From Azospirillum baldaniorum (GTDB taxonomy: Bacteria > Pseudomonadota > Alphaproteobacteria > Azospirillales > Azospirillaceae), in assembly GCF_003119195.2 (NCBI RefSeq), contig NZ_CP022254.1:1705001-1769000 (forward strand): a stretch of 64,000 nt of DNA, read 5' to 3'. Below, one piece after another: positions 41,964 through 50,720 of this stretch. The position numbers and the translations under genes were made by a program. Below the pieces are notes generated by a model. The model was not told the DNA's origin and did not search any database. It saw only the letters and a program-made list of their open reading frames with translations. Numbering within the stretch: the first letter of the stretch is position 1; the number at the start of each line of letters is the position of its first letter.

Positions 41964-42227
41964 ATGTCGCACTTGATGCTTCTGTGCCGAACAATGACGT
42001 TGCTGCTGCCGCTTGTTCCGGTGGCGGGCTGCACCGTTGCAGTTCAGGGCGAGGAAGCTTTTCGTCGGCAAGCAGAGCGCCGGCTCACGTCGACTCCGAC
42101 GCCGGTCGAAGAGGTCTACCGCTGCTTCCTCTGCCGCGGCATTAATCCCGGATATCACCAGCTATACCCGGAGCGCGGCGAGGCAGTGTGGTCCTTCACC
42201 GCTGGCGGTGCTTCGCCTGAGATTTAG
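41964..42227 (+). CDS. Small putative lipoprotein whose 3' end was rewritten by an IS insertion
   Basis: 87 residues from ATG 41964 (41955 possible). Hydrophobic leader ending PVAGC, with C23 fitting a lipobox, then a polar domain with CFLCRG. The present stop TAG uses the first base of the IS at 42227. Removing the element and one TTA copy restores GAG ATT TAC CCG TTG TGA AAGGGC, ending the gene three codons later on the same stop motif as its neighbours. Function unknown. Confidence 0.5.
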   Translation: MSHLMLLCRTMTLLLPLVPVAGCTVAVQGEEAFRRQAERRLTSTPTPVEEVYRCFLCRGINPGYHQLYPERGEAVWSFTAGGASPEI

Positions 42228-43078
42228 AGTGCGTAACAAAACCGACGTGGAGCGGTTGGGAGGGGTATGGCAGCCCCTCTTGTTTGCGACGCCCTATGGG
42301 CGATCATCGAGCCTCTGATCCCGCCGGAGCCGCCCAAGCCGAAAGGCGGCAGGCCACGCCTGGACGACCGCGCGGCGCTGACCGGCATCCTGTTTGTGCT
42401 GCGCACAGGCATTCCTTGGGAACTGCTGCCGGTGGAGATGGGGTGCGGCTCGGGCATGACCTGCTGGCGGCGGCTGCACGAGTGGCATCAGGCCGGCGTC
42501 TGGGAGCGGTTGCACCGTGTGCTGCTCGACCGGCTTGGCTACGCCAACGCCATCAACTGGGATCGCGCGGCAGTGGACAGCGCCAGCGTCCTGGCAAAAA
42601 GGGGGGCGAGGAGACCGGCCCGAACCCGACGGATCGCGGCAAGCCGGGCTCCAAGCGCCACATCCTTGTCGATGCCAACGGCATCCCCCTCGCCCTGAGG
42701 ATCTCGCCGGCCAACCGGCACGACAGCAAACTCTTGGAGGCGCTGGTCGATGCCGTGCCGGCGATCCGCCAATGTGCGGGCCGGCCACGGCGCCGCCCGG
42801 CCAAGCTACACGCCGACAAGGGCTACGACTTCGCCCACTGTCGGCAGGCGCTGCGCCGGCGGGCGATCATCCCGCGCATCGCCCGGCGTGGCATCGAGAG
42901 CAGTGAGCGCCTCGGCCGACACCGATGGGTGGTCGAGCGTACGCTCGCCTGGTTCGCTCGCTTCCGTCGCCTCGCCCTACGCTACGAACGGCGCGCCGAC
43001 ATCTTCACAGCCTTCCACAACATCGCCGCCAGCCTCATCTGCTGGCGCTTCGTCCAGAGATGGTTCTGTTAGGCACTC
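42227..43078 (+). mobile_element. Complete IS5-family element (IS427 type), 852 bp
   Basis: Imperfect terminal repeats GAGTGCGTAACAAAACC (left) and the inverse of GGTTCTGTTAGGCACTC (right), flanked by a direct TTA repeat (42224-42226 and 43079-43081). It has two overlapping transposase frames with an A5G6 slippery run. It looks intact and recently inserted. Confidence 0.9.
42267..43072 (+). CDS. IS427-type transposase made by -1 frameshifting
   Basis: The first frame (from 42267) gives the N-terminal DUF4096-type region IIEPLIPPEPPKPKGGRP and WERLHRVLLDRL, and reaches DSASVLAK. At the run AAAAAGGGGGG (42596-42606) a -1 shift joins the second frame, which continues GPNPTDRGKPGSKRH, LHADKGYDF, IPRIARRGIESSERLGRHRW and VERTLAWFARFRRL, completing the DDE core (D in VDSASV, D in ADKGYD, E in VERTLAW). 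This two-frame layout is normal for IS427-type elements. Confidence 0.88.
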
Positions 43079-43081
43079 TTA

Positions 43082-43586
43082 CCCGTTGTGAAAGGGCGAC
43101 TGCGAGGGGCAAGGTCGGCAAGACTGCGGCTTATAGTTATGCACGCCGAATTTCACGATTCAGACTCGTTTATTCTGGTGTCTTGCCAGACCAATTTATG
43201 GTTCCAGGGCCGTTTCTGGAGGCCATTTTGTGGTTCCGATGAGGTGCCTTATGGCTCCAAATTTTCTGAATTCATCAATGGAATCAATAAGTGGTGGCAC
43301 ACTATATGGTTCCTCGCAGAGGACCGTTTGTGAAAATCTTCCCCCTTGGATTTTGCGCACTGCTTGGGGTCACTGAACGAAAGTGCGCAAATTGTCCGGA
43401 ATGTGAGAACGCGGGATGAACGTGAGCTCCGTCGCGCTTCAGCGCCCCTTTCTGCACCTTTTCTCTACAGCACCAAGACGGGTGAGCCAGCCCCTGTCCG
43501 CTGCAACTTGAGTCTTTCTCTGACCCAAACCGGACGCCGGTCGGCATGACATGCCGATGCTTGGGACACGAACAGCATCACCACTG
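43082..43586. other. Intergenic region with iteron-like words
   Basis: No supported gene. It starts with the displaced end of the lipoprotein gene (stop at 43089-43091), is AT-richer around 43140-43340 and contains the repeat cluster at 43195-43313. Confidence 0.5.
43195..43313 (-). repeat. GGAACCATAAA-type units, opposite orientation to 10090
   Basis: On the minus strand: GGAACCATA (43313), GGAGCCATAAG (43258), GGAACCACAAA (43237), GGAACCATAAA (43205), with spacings of 55, 21 and 32 bp. The words match the iterons at 10090-10148; the spacing is less regular. Confidence 0.5.
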
Positions 43587-44738
43587 CTATTCGGCAACCT
43601 GTAAGCGGGACCGGGGATCGTTCAGCCCGTCCTTCGATCCAAAACCGCTCATTGCCGCGTCGATCTCCTCCATGCTGTAAGCCATCGAGGGTGCCAGGTT
43701 CGTGATGTGATGGTCCCATTGCATTCGGCAGGAGATGTAGGCCTCGGCACCGGCCTGCCCGTCGGCCGTGATCTGGATCCCCGCCTGCCGAAGCCGCTGC
43801 AGGGCAGCGTGGTAGCGTGCTCGCCAGAGGTCTCGGGTCTGCTGGTCCGGCTGGGCCTCCCGGTCCGGTGCCCCATGGGGAAGGAAGGTGTTCTCCAAGG
43901 AGGTGAGGAGCATCATGGACGCTTCCCGGAGTTGCGCGACAGCTCCTGCCTCCTTCAGCCAGCGGTGGTTCTGATCATCCAGGGCGCTCTGGATCAGGCT
44001 CACCGCGTCCAACGCGACCAGCGTGGAACGGGACACCGAGTGGTGTGGATCACTGAAGCGGAAATAGAACAGCACCGGGTAGAAGTGATGCGCCTCCTTG
44101 GTCTGGGTCATCTCGACGCCGAGTTCCGACAGGTTCGTGTAGCCGCCGCTGAACTGCCCCTCAGGCCCGAGACGTGCCAGCAACTCGGCGGCATCGCCTG
44201 TGCACCCTGAGAGGAAATGGATGTTCATGGCCAGCACGTTGCGCCGCTGGAGCGCTGTGTAGACCTGCATCAGATAGGTCAGCGTCAGCGACATCACCGA
44301 CATGCCGATCAGCGAGTTGAACAGGAAAAGCAGCCGTGTGGGGCTCGTGTGCGGGGTGAAGTCACTCGCCCCGACGATGGCCATGCTGGTTCCCCCGGCA
44401 TACATCGCGGTGACGAAGTCCGTGGGGGTCTCGCCGTTGGTGGCGCGGATGGAGGTGCCGAGTTCCGGGTGCATGATCAACGCGGCCCCGAGCGTCAGCC
44501 CGAGAGCCCAGACCCCGACCAGCAGCACGAGGATGACCGGACCACAGAAGGACAGAACGGCTCCTTGTCGAGGGCCAAAAGCCTTTGAGGCTTTGACGAA
44601 GGAGGCCCAGATCAGCCGTTCGACCCTGAATCCGATGATGCTGGTGCCGATCCGGGCGTAGAGCACGGTCAGAAAGACATCGAGCAGGATGATCAGGATC
44701 AGCAGTATCCCAAGGCCCTGCTCCAGTCGTCCCATCAT
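43587..44738 (-). CDS. Ion-channel-like membrane protein with a degenerate selectivity filter
   Basis: 383 residues. Hydrophobic helices at about 8-28, 62-90 and 134-160; the loop before the last carries GGTSMAIVGASDF (118-127) where K+ channels have TTVGYGD, so GYG is replaced by GAS. A long soluble helical C-terminal domain follows (about 170-370). Bacterial two-helix channels have a similar layout, but ion selectivity cannot be assumed. It is first in the run of leftward genes ending at 43587; the MRJP-like gene lies 35 bp upstream. Confidence 0.75.
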   Translation of the reverse strand: MMGRLEQGLGILLILIILLDVFLTVLYARIGTSIIGFRVERLIWASFVKASKAFGPRQGAVLSFCGPVILVLLVGVWALGLTLGAALIMHPELGTSIRATNGETPTDFVTAMYAGGTSMAIVGASDFTPHTSPTRLLFLFNSLIGMSVMSLTLTYLMQVYTALQRRNVLAMNIHFLSGCTGDAAELLARLGPEGQFSGGYTNLSELGVEMTQTKEAHHFYPVLFYFRFSDPHHSVSRSTLVALDAVSLIQSALDDQNHRWLKEAGAVAQLREASMMLLTSLENTFLPHGAPDREAQPDQQTRDLWRARYHAALQRLRQAGIQITADGQAGAEAYISCRMQWDHHITNLAPSMAYSMEEIDAAMSGFGSKDGLNDPRSRLQVAE

Positions 44739-44773
44739 GGCGGCCTCCTGTCATCCCACCGGCTCCGGCGGGG

Positions 44774-45955
44774 TCATTGGGACTGCCCGACCGGGCCGGT
44801 CGCCTCCGCGCCCGGTCCAGGTTCGATGCGCCACAGTTGCGTATCGAGGCGCGGACCGTTCTCGGGCTTGAACCAGCTCATGTCCTGAATGCGGGAGCTG
44901 GTGACGTAGATGCTTCCGTCGGGTCCCTCCGAGAACGTATCGGGCCAGCGCAGCCGTTTGTCCTGTACGAGGGTGGTGGTGCTATCCCCATCACGGACCT
45001 TCACGGCATCCTGCTCGATCGCGCTCAGATAAAGCCGTCCGCGCCCGTCGATCCAAAGACCGTCCGTCGGCTCGGTCTCGGCGGCACGCTCCACACGGGC
45101 TCCGAGATCCTTCTCGGACAAACGTGGGTTTTCCAAGGCGTCCGTCGGGATGCGATAGAGGGTCCGGCCGGTCAGCGCTTTCCAGTAGAGCGTGCGCCCA
45201 TCGGGAGAGAGCGCGATGCTGTCAGCGGCAAATTCGACCCCGCGCCCGTCGGGCCGGCGCAACTCCTGCCCATCGGTCTTCACCACCACATCCTTTTCCG
45301 GCTGGGTGCTCGGGTGGCCGTGAAGGACGCGTCGAGCCTTGCCGTCCTGGAGATCCACAACGACGAGAGCGCCCTTGGCCCCGGCATCGGTCAGGTAGGC
45401 ATGCCGCCCATCCGACGAAAACCGGACATCGTTCAGGTAGCTGCCCTGAGGCGCGACCGTCTCGTCGAAGTGGATCACCTGCGCAACCTTGTTCGTCTTC
45501 AGGTCGATCCTGACGAGCTTGGGCCCGCCCTGCACGACGGGTGCCGTGGCTGGCGCGGCCGGATCCACGACCCAGAGATTGCCGTGCGCATCGGCCACGA
45601 CGCTCTGGACGCACACGAAGTGATCGCCGGCTGACATCTGGTTCTTCCTGGCGTTGCGCCAGGAATTCCACGCGTCGTCCGGGTAAGGCTTGATGTGGCC
45701 GTCGCGCGTCACCTCGGCGACCGAGATCGGTGCATCCTCCGTCCAACGGGGAAAGTTGACGAAGATGCGCCCATCCTTCGAAACGGTCACCCCGGTCACC
45801 TGATGCTCAAAGCTGGTGACCTGTTGCAGGTGCGCCGTGCCCTGAGATGGTGCGGCACTCTGCTGCGCCATGCTCGGCTGTGCCATGGATGTGGTGGCCA
45901 GGAGGGTCCCGAAAAGCAGGGTCACCGTTGCGAGCCGTTGCATGTTCATTTCCAT
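44774..45955 (-). CDS. Yellow/major royal jelly protein family, exported
   Basis: 393 residues. Signal peptide about 1-25 (LATVTLLFGTLLATTSMAQ). A six-bladed propeller of the yellow/MRJP (L-dopachrome tautomerase-related) type is indicated by GRIFVNFPRW, YPDDAWNSW, VQSVVADAHGNLWVVD, YLNDVRFSSDGRHAYLTD, ADSIALSPDGRTLYWKAL and RWPDTFSEGPDGSIYVTSS. Bacterial members are periplasmic lactonase-like or binding proteins of unknown substrate. It is co-oriented with the channel-like gene and the two genes upstream. Confidence 0.88.
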   Translation of the reverse strand: MEMNMQRLATVTLLFGTLLATTSMAQPSMAQQSAAPSQGTAHLQQVTSFEHQVTGVTVSKDGRIFVNFPRWTEDAPISVAEVTRDGHIKPYPDDAWNSWRNARKNQMSAGDHFVCVQSVVADAHGNLWVVDPAAPATAPVVQGGPKLVRIDLKTNKVAQVIHFDETVAPQGSYLNDVRFSSDGRHAYLTDAGAKGALVVVDLQDGKARRVLHGHPSTQPEKDVVVKTDGQELRRPDGRGVEFAADSIALSPDGRTLYWKALTGRTLYRIPTDALENPRLSEKDLGARVERAAETEPTDGLWIDGRGRLYLSAIEQDAVKVRDGDSTTTLVQDKRLRWPDTFSEGPDGSIYVTSSRIQDMSWFKPENGPRLDTQLWRIEPGPGAEATGPVGQSQ

Positions 45956-46050
45956 TGCGTAGCCGTGATCGTGTGGCCGTGATCATGGGGGATGCGACGG
46001 CCACCTCAAGAGCGTGAACTCCGCTCGAACGCAGCCGTGTCGTTGATGGT

Positions 46051-46650
46051 TCAGTGCGGCCGCGCCTTCTCCTGCGGAGCACGATTGGACACCGCCGCGA
46101 GGGCCGGTGCGGCCCGCATGTCCGGAGGCACCTTGAAATCCCTGGCGGCGCCTCGCGCCGCCTGGACACCCTGCGGGAAGCCGGTCCGATCCCTGTAGGA
46201 GCGTGGCCGGCCACGGGGGCGGCTGTGGCGGGCCGTGGTCCCCTGCGCGCCGATGATGTCGAGCAGCGTCACCCCCAGCACCACCGCAAGAGCAATCCCG
46301 ACATTGTCGCGCTTCGGGTTGTCATGCCGCATGGCCGTCATCAGGGTGGCGATGTCGAGCCCGTCTCCGGCCACCCGGCTCCACAGCCCGAGATGCTTGT
46401 CGGGCGAGAGCGAGACGATGCCGTGCCCGAGTTCGCGAACGCCGTAGGCCCGCACAAGGGCTTCCTTGCCCTCCATGCCAAGCGCCCGGGTGATGCGCTT
46501 CGCCGCAAACAGCTCGGTCAAGCCGAGCCCGATGCTGTACCAGCCGAGCGCTCTGGCCATGCGGTCGGAGGCACCCAGCGAACTGGGCCCGGAGTGAAGG
46601 ACTTTCGGGTCGCCCTTGGACCGGGCAATGTTCGAGATGGTGTAAGTCAC
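46051..46650 (-). CDS. Small membrane protein of unknown function
   Basis: 199 residues. It resembles proteins annotated as cyclase/dehydrase or DUF4267-like: ARALGWYSIGLGLTELFA, VRAYGVRELGHGIVSL, LWSRVAGDGLDIATLM and one clear helix ALAVVLGVTLLDIIGA. Such proteins usually have three to four weak helices and no known reaction. The C-terminal 50 residues are basic and probably disordered. It lies 18 bp downstream of the alcohol dehydrogenase gene, so the two are likely one operon. Confidence 0.65.
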   Translation of the reverse strand: MTYTISNIARSKGDPKVLHSGPSSLGASDRMARALGWYSIGLGLTELFAAKRITRALGMEGKEALVRAYGVRELGHGIVSLSPDKHLGLWSRVAGDGLDIATLMTAMRHDNPKRDNVGIALAVVLGVTLLDIIGAQGTTARHSRPRGRPRSYRDRTGFPQGVQAARGAARDFKVPPDMRAAPALAAVSNRAPQEKARPH

Positions 46651-46668
46651 GTCTTCTCTCCCCGGTCT

Positions 46669-47844
46669 TTAGGGTTTCAGGACGACCTTGACGCAGCTGT
46701 CCTGCTTGTCGCGGAACACCTTGTACATCTCGGGTCCCTCATCGAGGCTCACGGTGTGGGTGACGACGAACGATGGATCGATCTGCCCCTCCTCGATGCG
46801 GCGCAGGAGGTCGTCGGTCCAACGGTTGACGTGCGTCTGGCCCGTCCGGATGGTCAGTCCCTTGTTCATCAGCTGGCCCATCGGGATCTTGTCGACCAGC
46901 CCGCCATAGACGCCCGGGATCGAGATAACCCCGGCCGGGCGGCAGACGTAGATCATCTCGCGAAGGACGTGCGGCCGGTCGCTTTCGGCGCCGAGCATCT
47001 GCTTGGCGCGGTCGTAGACCGTGTCCGGCATGGACGGCGAGACATGGGCTTCCATGCCGATGGCGTCGATGCACTTCTCCGGGCCCAAACCACCGGTGAG
47101 TTCGTTCAGGCGCTCGACCACGCTCTCTTCGTCGAAGTTGATGGTGATGGCGCCACCGGCTTCCGCCATTTCCAGGCGCTCCGGCAGATGATCGATGGCG
47201 ATCACCTGCTTGGCGCCGAGGAGGACGGCGCTGCGGATCGCCATCTGACCGACGGGACCGCAGCCCCAGATCGCAACGGTGTCGGTCGGTTGGATGTCGC
47301 ACTGGACGGCGGCCTGCCAGCCGGTCGGGAAGATGTCTCCGAGGAAGAGAACCTTCTCGTCCGGGATCCCATCCGGCACCTTGATGTGCGTCGCATCGGC
47401 GAAGGGGACGCGGAGATATTCGGCCTGTCCGCCCGGATAGCCGCCGGTGAGATGCGTGTAGCCGAACAGGCCCGCGGTCGGGTGGCCGAAGACCTTGTCG
47501 GCGAGATACTTCTTGCGGTTGGTGGCCTCGCACACCGAGAAATTGCCGCGTTTGCACTGGTCGCACTCGCCGCAGATGATCGTGAACGGAACCACCACCC
47601 GGTCGCCGACCTTGAGCTTGTGCTTGGCCTCCGGCCCGACCTCGACGACCTCCCCCATCATCTCATGCCCCATGATGTCGCCGGGCAGCATCGCCGGGAT
47701 GAAGTTGTGGAACAGGTGCAGGTCCGAGCCGCAAATGGCGCAGCTTGTCACCTTGACGATGGCGTCGCGCGGCTGCTCGAGTTCGGGGTCAGTGACGGTG
47801 TCGCACCGGATGTCTTCCTTGCCATGCCAAACCAAGGCTCGCAT
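46669..47844 (-). CDS. Zinc-dependent alcohol dehydrogenase (formaldehyde dehydrogenase-like)
   Basis: 391 residues from ATG 47844 with an AGGAGGAAAG site. Catalytic zinc ligands in CAICGSDLH and GHEMMGEV; structural zinc cysteines in CGECDQCKRGNFSVC; NAD-binding AIWGCGPVGQMAI; and the long FGHPTAGLFGYTHLTGGYPG insert typical of glutathione-independent formaldehyde dehydrogenase-like enzymes. Probably oxidises aldehydes or alcohols in the cytosol. An EcfG-like promoter motif lies upstream. Confidence 0.92.
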   Translation of the reverse strand: MRALVWHGKEDIRCDTVTDPELEQPRDAIVKVTSCAICGSDLHLFHNFIPAMLPGDIMGHEMMGEVVEVGPEAKHKLKVGDRVVVPFTIICGECDQCKRGNFSVCEATNRKKYLADKVFGHPTAGLFGYTHLTGGYPGGQAEYLRVPFADATHIKVPDGIPDEKVLFLGDIFPTGWQAAVQCDIQPTDTVAIWGCGPVGQMAIRSAVLLGAKQVIAIDHLPERLEMAEAGGAITINFDEESVVERLNELTGGLGPEKCIDAIGMEAHVSPSMPDTVYDRAKQMLGAESDRPHVLREMIYVCRPAGVISIPGVYGGLVDKIPMGQLMNKGLTIRTGQTHVNRWTDDLLRRIEEGQIDPSFVVTHTVSLDEGPEMYKVFRDKQDSCVKVVLKP

Positions 47845-47951
47845 ACTTTCCTCCTTCATCCTGCCAAGATGCAGAGGCCTGCGCTTCCGGAAGTGCTTCG
47901 GACCGAAGAGCCTGTCTCTGCGGGGGTGGTCTGTCGGATTGAAAGCCTCAA

Positions 47952-47977
47952 AACCTGAGCGAGCCTCACCGCGTTCC
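47952..47977 (-). promoter_or_regulatory. EcfG-like promoter motif upstream of the dehydrogenase
   Basis: Minus strand GGAAC (47977-47973), 17 nt, GGTT (47955-47952), matching GGAAC-N16/17-cGTT with one mismatch. About 110 bp before the start codon. A GGTTCC-TCAG-GGAACC palindrome lies just upstream at 47985-48000. Confidence 0.4.
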
Positions 47978-48016
47978 TAGGGATGGTTCCTCAGGGAACC
48001 TCCGCGCCAGGGGCGT

Positions 48017-50305
48017 CTAACCTCCATCACCTGACCGCCGCGGCGCCTGCACACCCGCCGATGCGGCAATCCGCACCGCGTCCGGTACGGTCTTGGCGCC
48101 AAGCCGCTGCATGACATGCGCCCGATGGGTCTCCACCGTGCGCGGGCTGATGCCGATGTCCCGTCCGATCTGCTTGTTCGTCTGGCCAGCGAGGATGCCG
48201 GCCAACACCTCCCGTTCCCGCTCCGACATCTCGGCCATGCGAGCCCGGGCCCAGCCGGCCTCGTGGTCGGCCTCCTCAGTCTGACGAATGTCGGCCGCCG
48301 CTGATGCGACGGCGGCGAGCAGGGTGTCGGTACGATAAGGCAACGGCAGGAAATCCACCGCGCCGGCCTTCATCACGTGCACTCCGAAGGTTACATCGCC
48401 TCCGGCATCACCCAGAACGATCACCGGCAGGCCGATCCGCCGAGCCTTGAGTTCTCTCGGGACGGCAAGGCCGCCCGCGTCAGGGTGCTGGATGTCGAGC
48501 ACGACGCAGCCCGACACCAGGGCGGGTGCCGACTCCAGAAAGGCTTTGCCGGAAGGGAAGGCTCTGACGTCATAGCCGGCCTCCCGGAGCACGCGGGAGA
48601 GGATCTCGCGCGAGGTCGCGTCTGCGTCGACGATGTACACGAAGCGCCCTTCATGGCGCGTGATGTCCTGGGCGATGCCGCCGGTGCGCCGGACCCGGCC
48701 CTGTTCGTCCCGGATGGGGAAGAAGGTGTTGCGGATCCAACGCAACGCTCCGTCGGTTCGGGTGATGCGGAATTCCTCCACGGAGACCACACCGAGCGCG
48801 GTCCTGCCGAAAGCCTCGACGACGCGGGCGCGGTCATCGGGATGAACGACAGCGATCCACCGGCTCATGTCCTGCCGGAATGCGTTTTGCGCTGTCCCGA
48901 AGACCGTCTCGAAGACCGGATTGAGATATTCAAGCGTCCGGTCCCCCGCGTTGGCGATCCAGAACGCGTTCGTGGAATGCGCCGCGAACTCGCGGAAGCG
49001 CTCCTCGGCCCGCTTCTCACGGTCGATGTCCTGCACCACGAAGACCGCCCCCAGCCTCTCGCGGGCGGCGTTGAGGAAGGGCGCAGCGCTCACGCGCGTC
49101 CACGCCTCCCGCCCATCCGGCAGGGTGAAGATGAAGTCGATCCCGGGAACGACCGTTTCGCCCCGCAACGCCCGCGCGCCTGGATAGTCCGAGGGGCTGA
49201 GAGGCTGGCCCTCGGGAGTGTAGGCCCGCCAATGCCCGGCTTGTTTCGGGCTTCTGGAGGGGATGTTGGCGAGGGTGTATTGCTGAAGCATCTGGTTGCC
49301 CAGCGTGATGTTCCCCTCCCGGTCGGCGAGCCCCACACCGACCGGCAGCTGGTCCAGGATCGCCAAGAGCCGGGCCTCGCTCTCACGCAACGCCGCCTCG
49401 GCCCGCTTGCGCTCCGTTATCTCAAGCGCAGCCCCGGTGAAGCACACCGGCCGGCCATTTTCGAAGGTGGTCCGGCCATGGGTGGAGACCCAGCGCTCGA
49501 CCCCGTCCTCAATCCCGATGACGCGATAGTCGATGTGGTAGACACCGTCGCCCGTGGGATCCACACAATGGGCCAGCGCGGCTTCGACCCGGGCCCGGTC
49601 CTCAGGATGAATGCCGAACATCCAGACATCCAGGGAGACCGGTGTATCCGGGGACAGGCCCCACATGGCCCTCAGGCGAGCATCCCAGTCCAGCGCACCG
49701 GTTGCCGGATCCCACGTGTAGGGTGAGACATCGACGAGATCGATGGCGGCCTGGAGCCGCGCCTCGCTCTGGCGCAGTGCCGCCTCGGCGTGGACACGCT
49801 GTGTGGTCTCATGGACCGTGCACAGGACACCGCCAACCCCGCCCGTCTCATCACGAATGGGGCTGTAGGCGAACGAGAACCACGTCGCCTCGGGATGGCC
49901 GCGGCGCACGAGCGTCAGCGGCAGGTCCTCGAAATAGCTGGCTTCGCCGTGCATGGCCCGCTCGGTGATCGGACCGATGGTGTCCCACACCTCCGACCAG
50001 ACCTCGGGGAACGGCCGCCCGAGGCCGTTCGGTTTGTCACTCATGATCGGAATGTAGGCATCGTTGTAGAAGCTCGTCAGTTCCGGCCCCCAGGCCAAGT
50101 AGGTGGGGAAGGCGGAGTTCAGCATGATGCTCAAGGCGGTGCGGAGCGACTGTGGCCAAGTCTCTGCCGGCCCGAGGGGCGTGGCCGTCCAGTCGTGGGT
50201 TCGCACGCATTGGCCCATGATGCCGCCGCCGGGAAAGCCGTCCGCCGCGCTCACGTCATGTCCTCCGTGGAGGCGTCCGGGCGTCGCAAGGAACTGTCCG
50301 CTCAT
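48017..50305 (-). CDS. Multi-PAS response regulator with LuxR-type HTH output
   Basis: 762 residues from ATG 50305 (GTG 50347 adds 14). Four PAS domains: an N-terminal one with FYNDAYIPIM and EVWSEVWDTI, then three more with ADREGNITLGN and RWIRNTFFPIRDE words; a receiver (about 590-705, D in CVVLDIQHPDAGG); and a LuxR/FixJ HTH (LSEREREVLAGILAGQTNKQIG, HRAHVMQRLGA). In the receiver the conserved Lys (usual EKPF) is replaced: FLPLPY. A direct sensor-to-DNA protein with no kinase domain. It may regulate the dehydrogenase-MRJP genes downstream. Confidence 0.9.
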   Translation of the reverse strand: MSGQFLATPGRLHGGHDVSAADGFPGGGIMGQCVRTHDWTATPLGPAETWPQSLRTALSIMLNSAFPTYLAWGPELTSFYNDAYIPIMSDKPNGLGRPFPEVWSEVWDTIGPITERAMHGEASYFEDLPLTLVRRGHPEATWFSFAYSPIRDETGGVGGVLCTVHETTQRVHAEAALRQSEARLQAAIDLVDVSPYTWDPATGALDWDARLRAMWGLSPDTPVSLDVWMFGIHPEDRARVEAALAHCVDPTGDGVYHIDYRVIGIEDGVERWVSTHGRTTFENGRPVCFTGAALEITERKRAEAALRESEARLLAILDQLPVGVGLADREGNITLGNQMLQQYTLANIPSRSPKQAGHWRAYTPEGQPLSPSDYPGARALRGETVVPGIDFIFTLPDGREAWTRVSAAPFLNAARERLGAVFVVQDIDREKRAEERFREFAAHSTNAFWIANAGDRTLEYLNPVFETVFGTAQNAFRQDMSRWIAVVHPDDRARVVEAFGRTALGVVSVEEFRITRTDGALRWIRNTFFPIRDEQGRVRRTGGIAQDITRHEGRFVYIVDADATSREILSRVLREAGYDVRAFPSGKAFLESAPALVSGCVVLDIQHPDAGGLAVPRELKARRIGLPVIVLGDAGGDVTFGVHVMKAGAVDFLPLPYRTDTLLAAVASAAADIRQTEEADHEAGWARARMAEMSEREREVLAGILAGQTNKQIGRDIGISPRTVETHRAHVMQRLGAKTVPDAVRIAASAGVQAPRRSGDGG

Positions 50306-50513
50306 GCATTTTCCCGGTTGGTTCGTGGTGATAGGGTGTCGCTCCACACCGGGCAGACGGGGGCGCGGCGCCGATCACGAAGCCGCGATTGGTCGTCGGA
50401 TCGTTGATTCCATAGGGGATCGCCTGACCGATGGCATCCTGCGGGCACTCTTGCGCCAGAAGGCCTTCGGCCGTCCGGCACCAAGCACGGCCGGTGTTTT
50501 TTGTCGTTGATGA

Positions 50514-50720
50514 TCAACTTACATTTTTTACATCATCACTGATGATGGGCCCGCCGGCGGCTTGGAAGTGCGCATCACGTTCGCGAGGCGAATGCCGGGC
50601 TTCCGTGCGTCGAGCGTTGCCCTTCGGCAGGAAGCCGAACCGGCGCACCAGACACGCCATCGTCGGTCGGCTCGCCGGGTATCCGGCCACGGCGAAGGCA
50701 GCGCTCAGGTGCTGCAGGCA
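50514..50720 (-). pseudogene. ISAzo13-like transposase remnant
   Basis: The minus frame reads LQHLSAAFAVAGYPASRPTM, RRFGFLPKGNARRTEARHSP, RERDAHFQAAGGPIISDDVK. This matches the ISAzo13 pattern (GYSLQGNRKT-EG-HPDRDAQF--I----AAG-PVISVDTKKKE) with about a dozen residues deleted after DAHF. The first catalytic Asp is retained in SDDVK. Nothing downstream aligns, so only a short middle segment survives. Confidence 0.55.

Noticed and set aside
42267..42698. Two separate transposase genes or a frameshift-inactivated IS5-type element
   Set aside because: The A5G6 run with -1 shift is the normal expression mode for IS427-type elements; ends and target duplication are intact.
46054..47958. 634-codon + strand frame opposite the alcohol dehydrogenase
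   Set aside because: Antisense shadow of the dehydrogenase and membrane protein genes.
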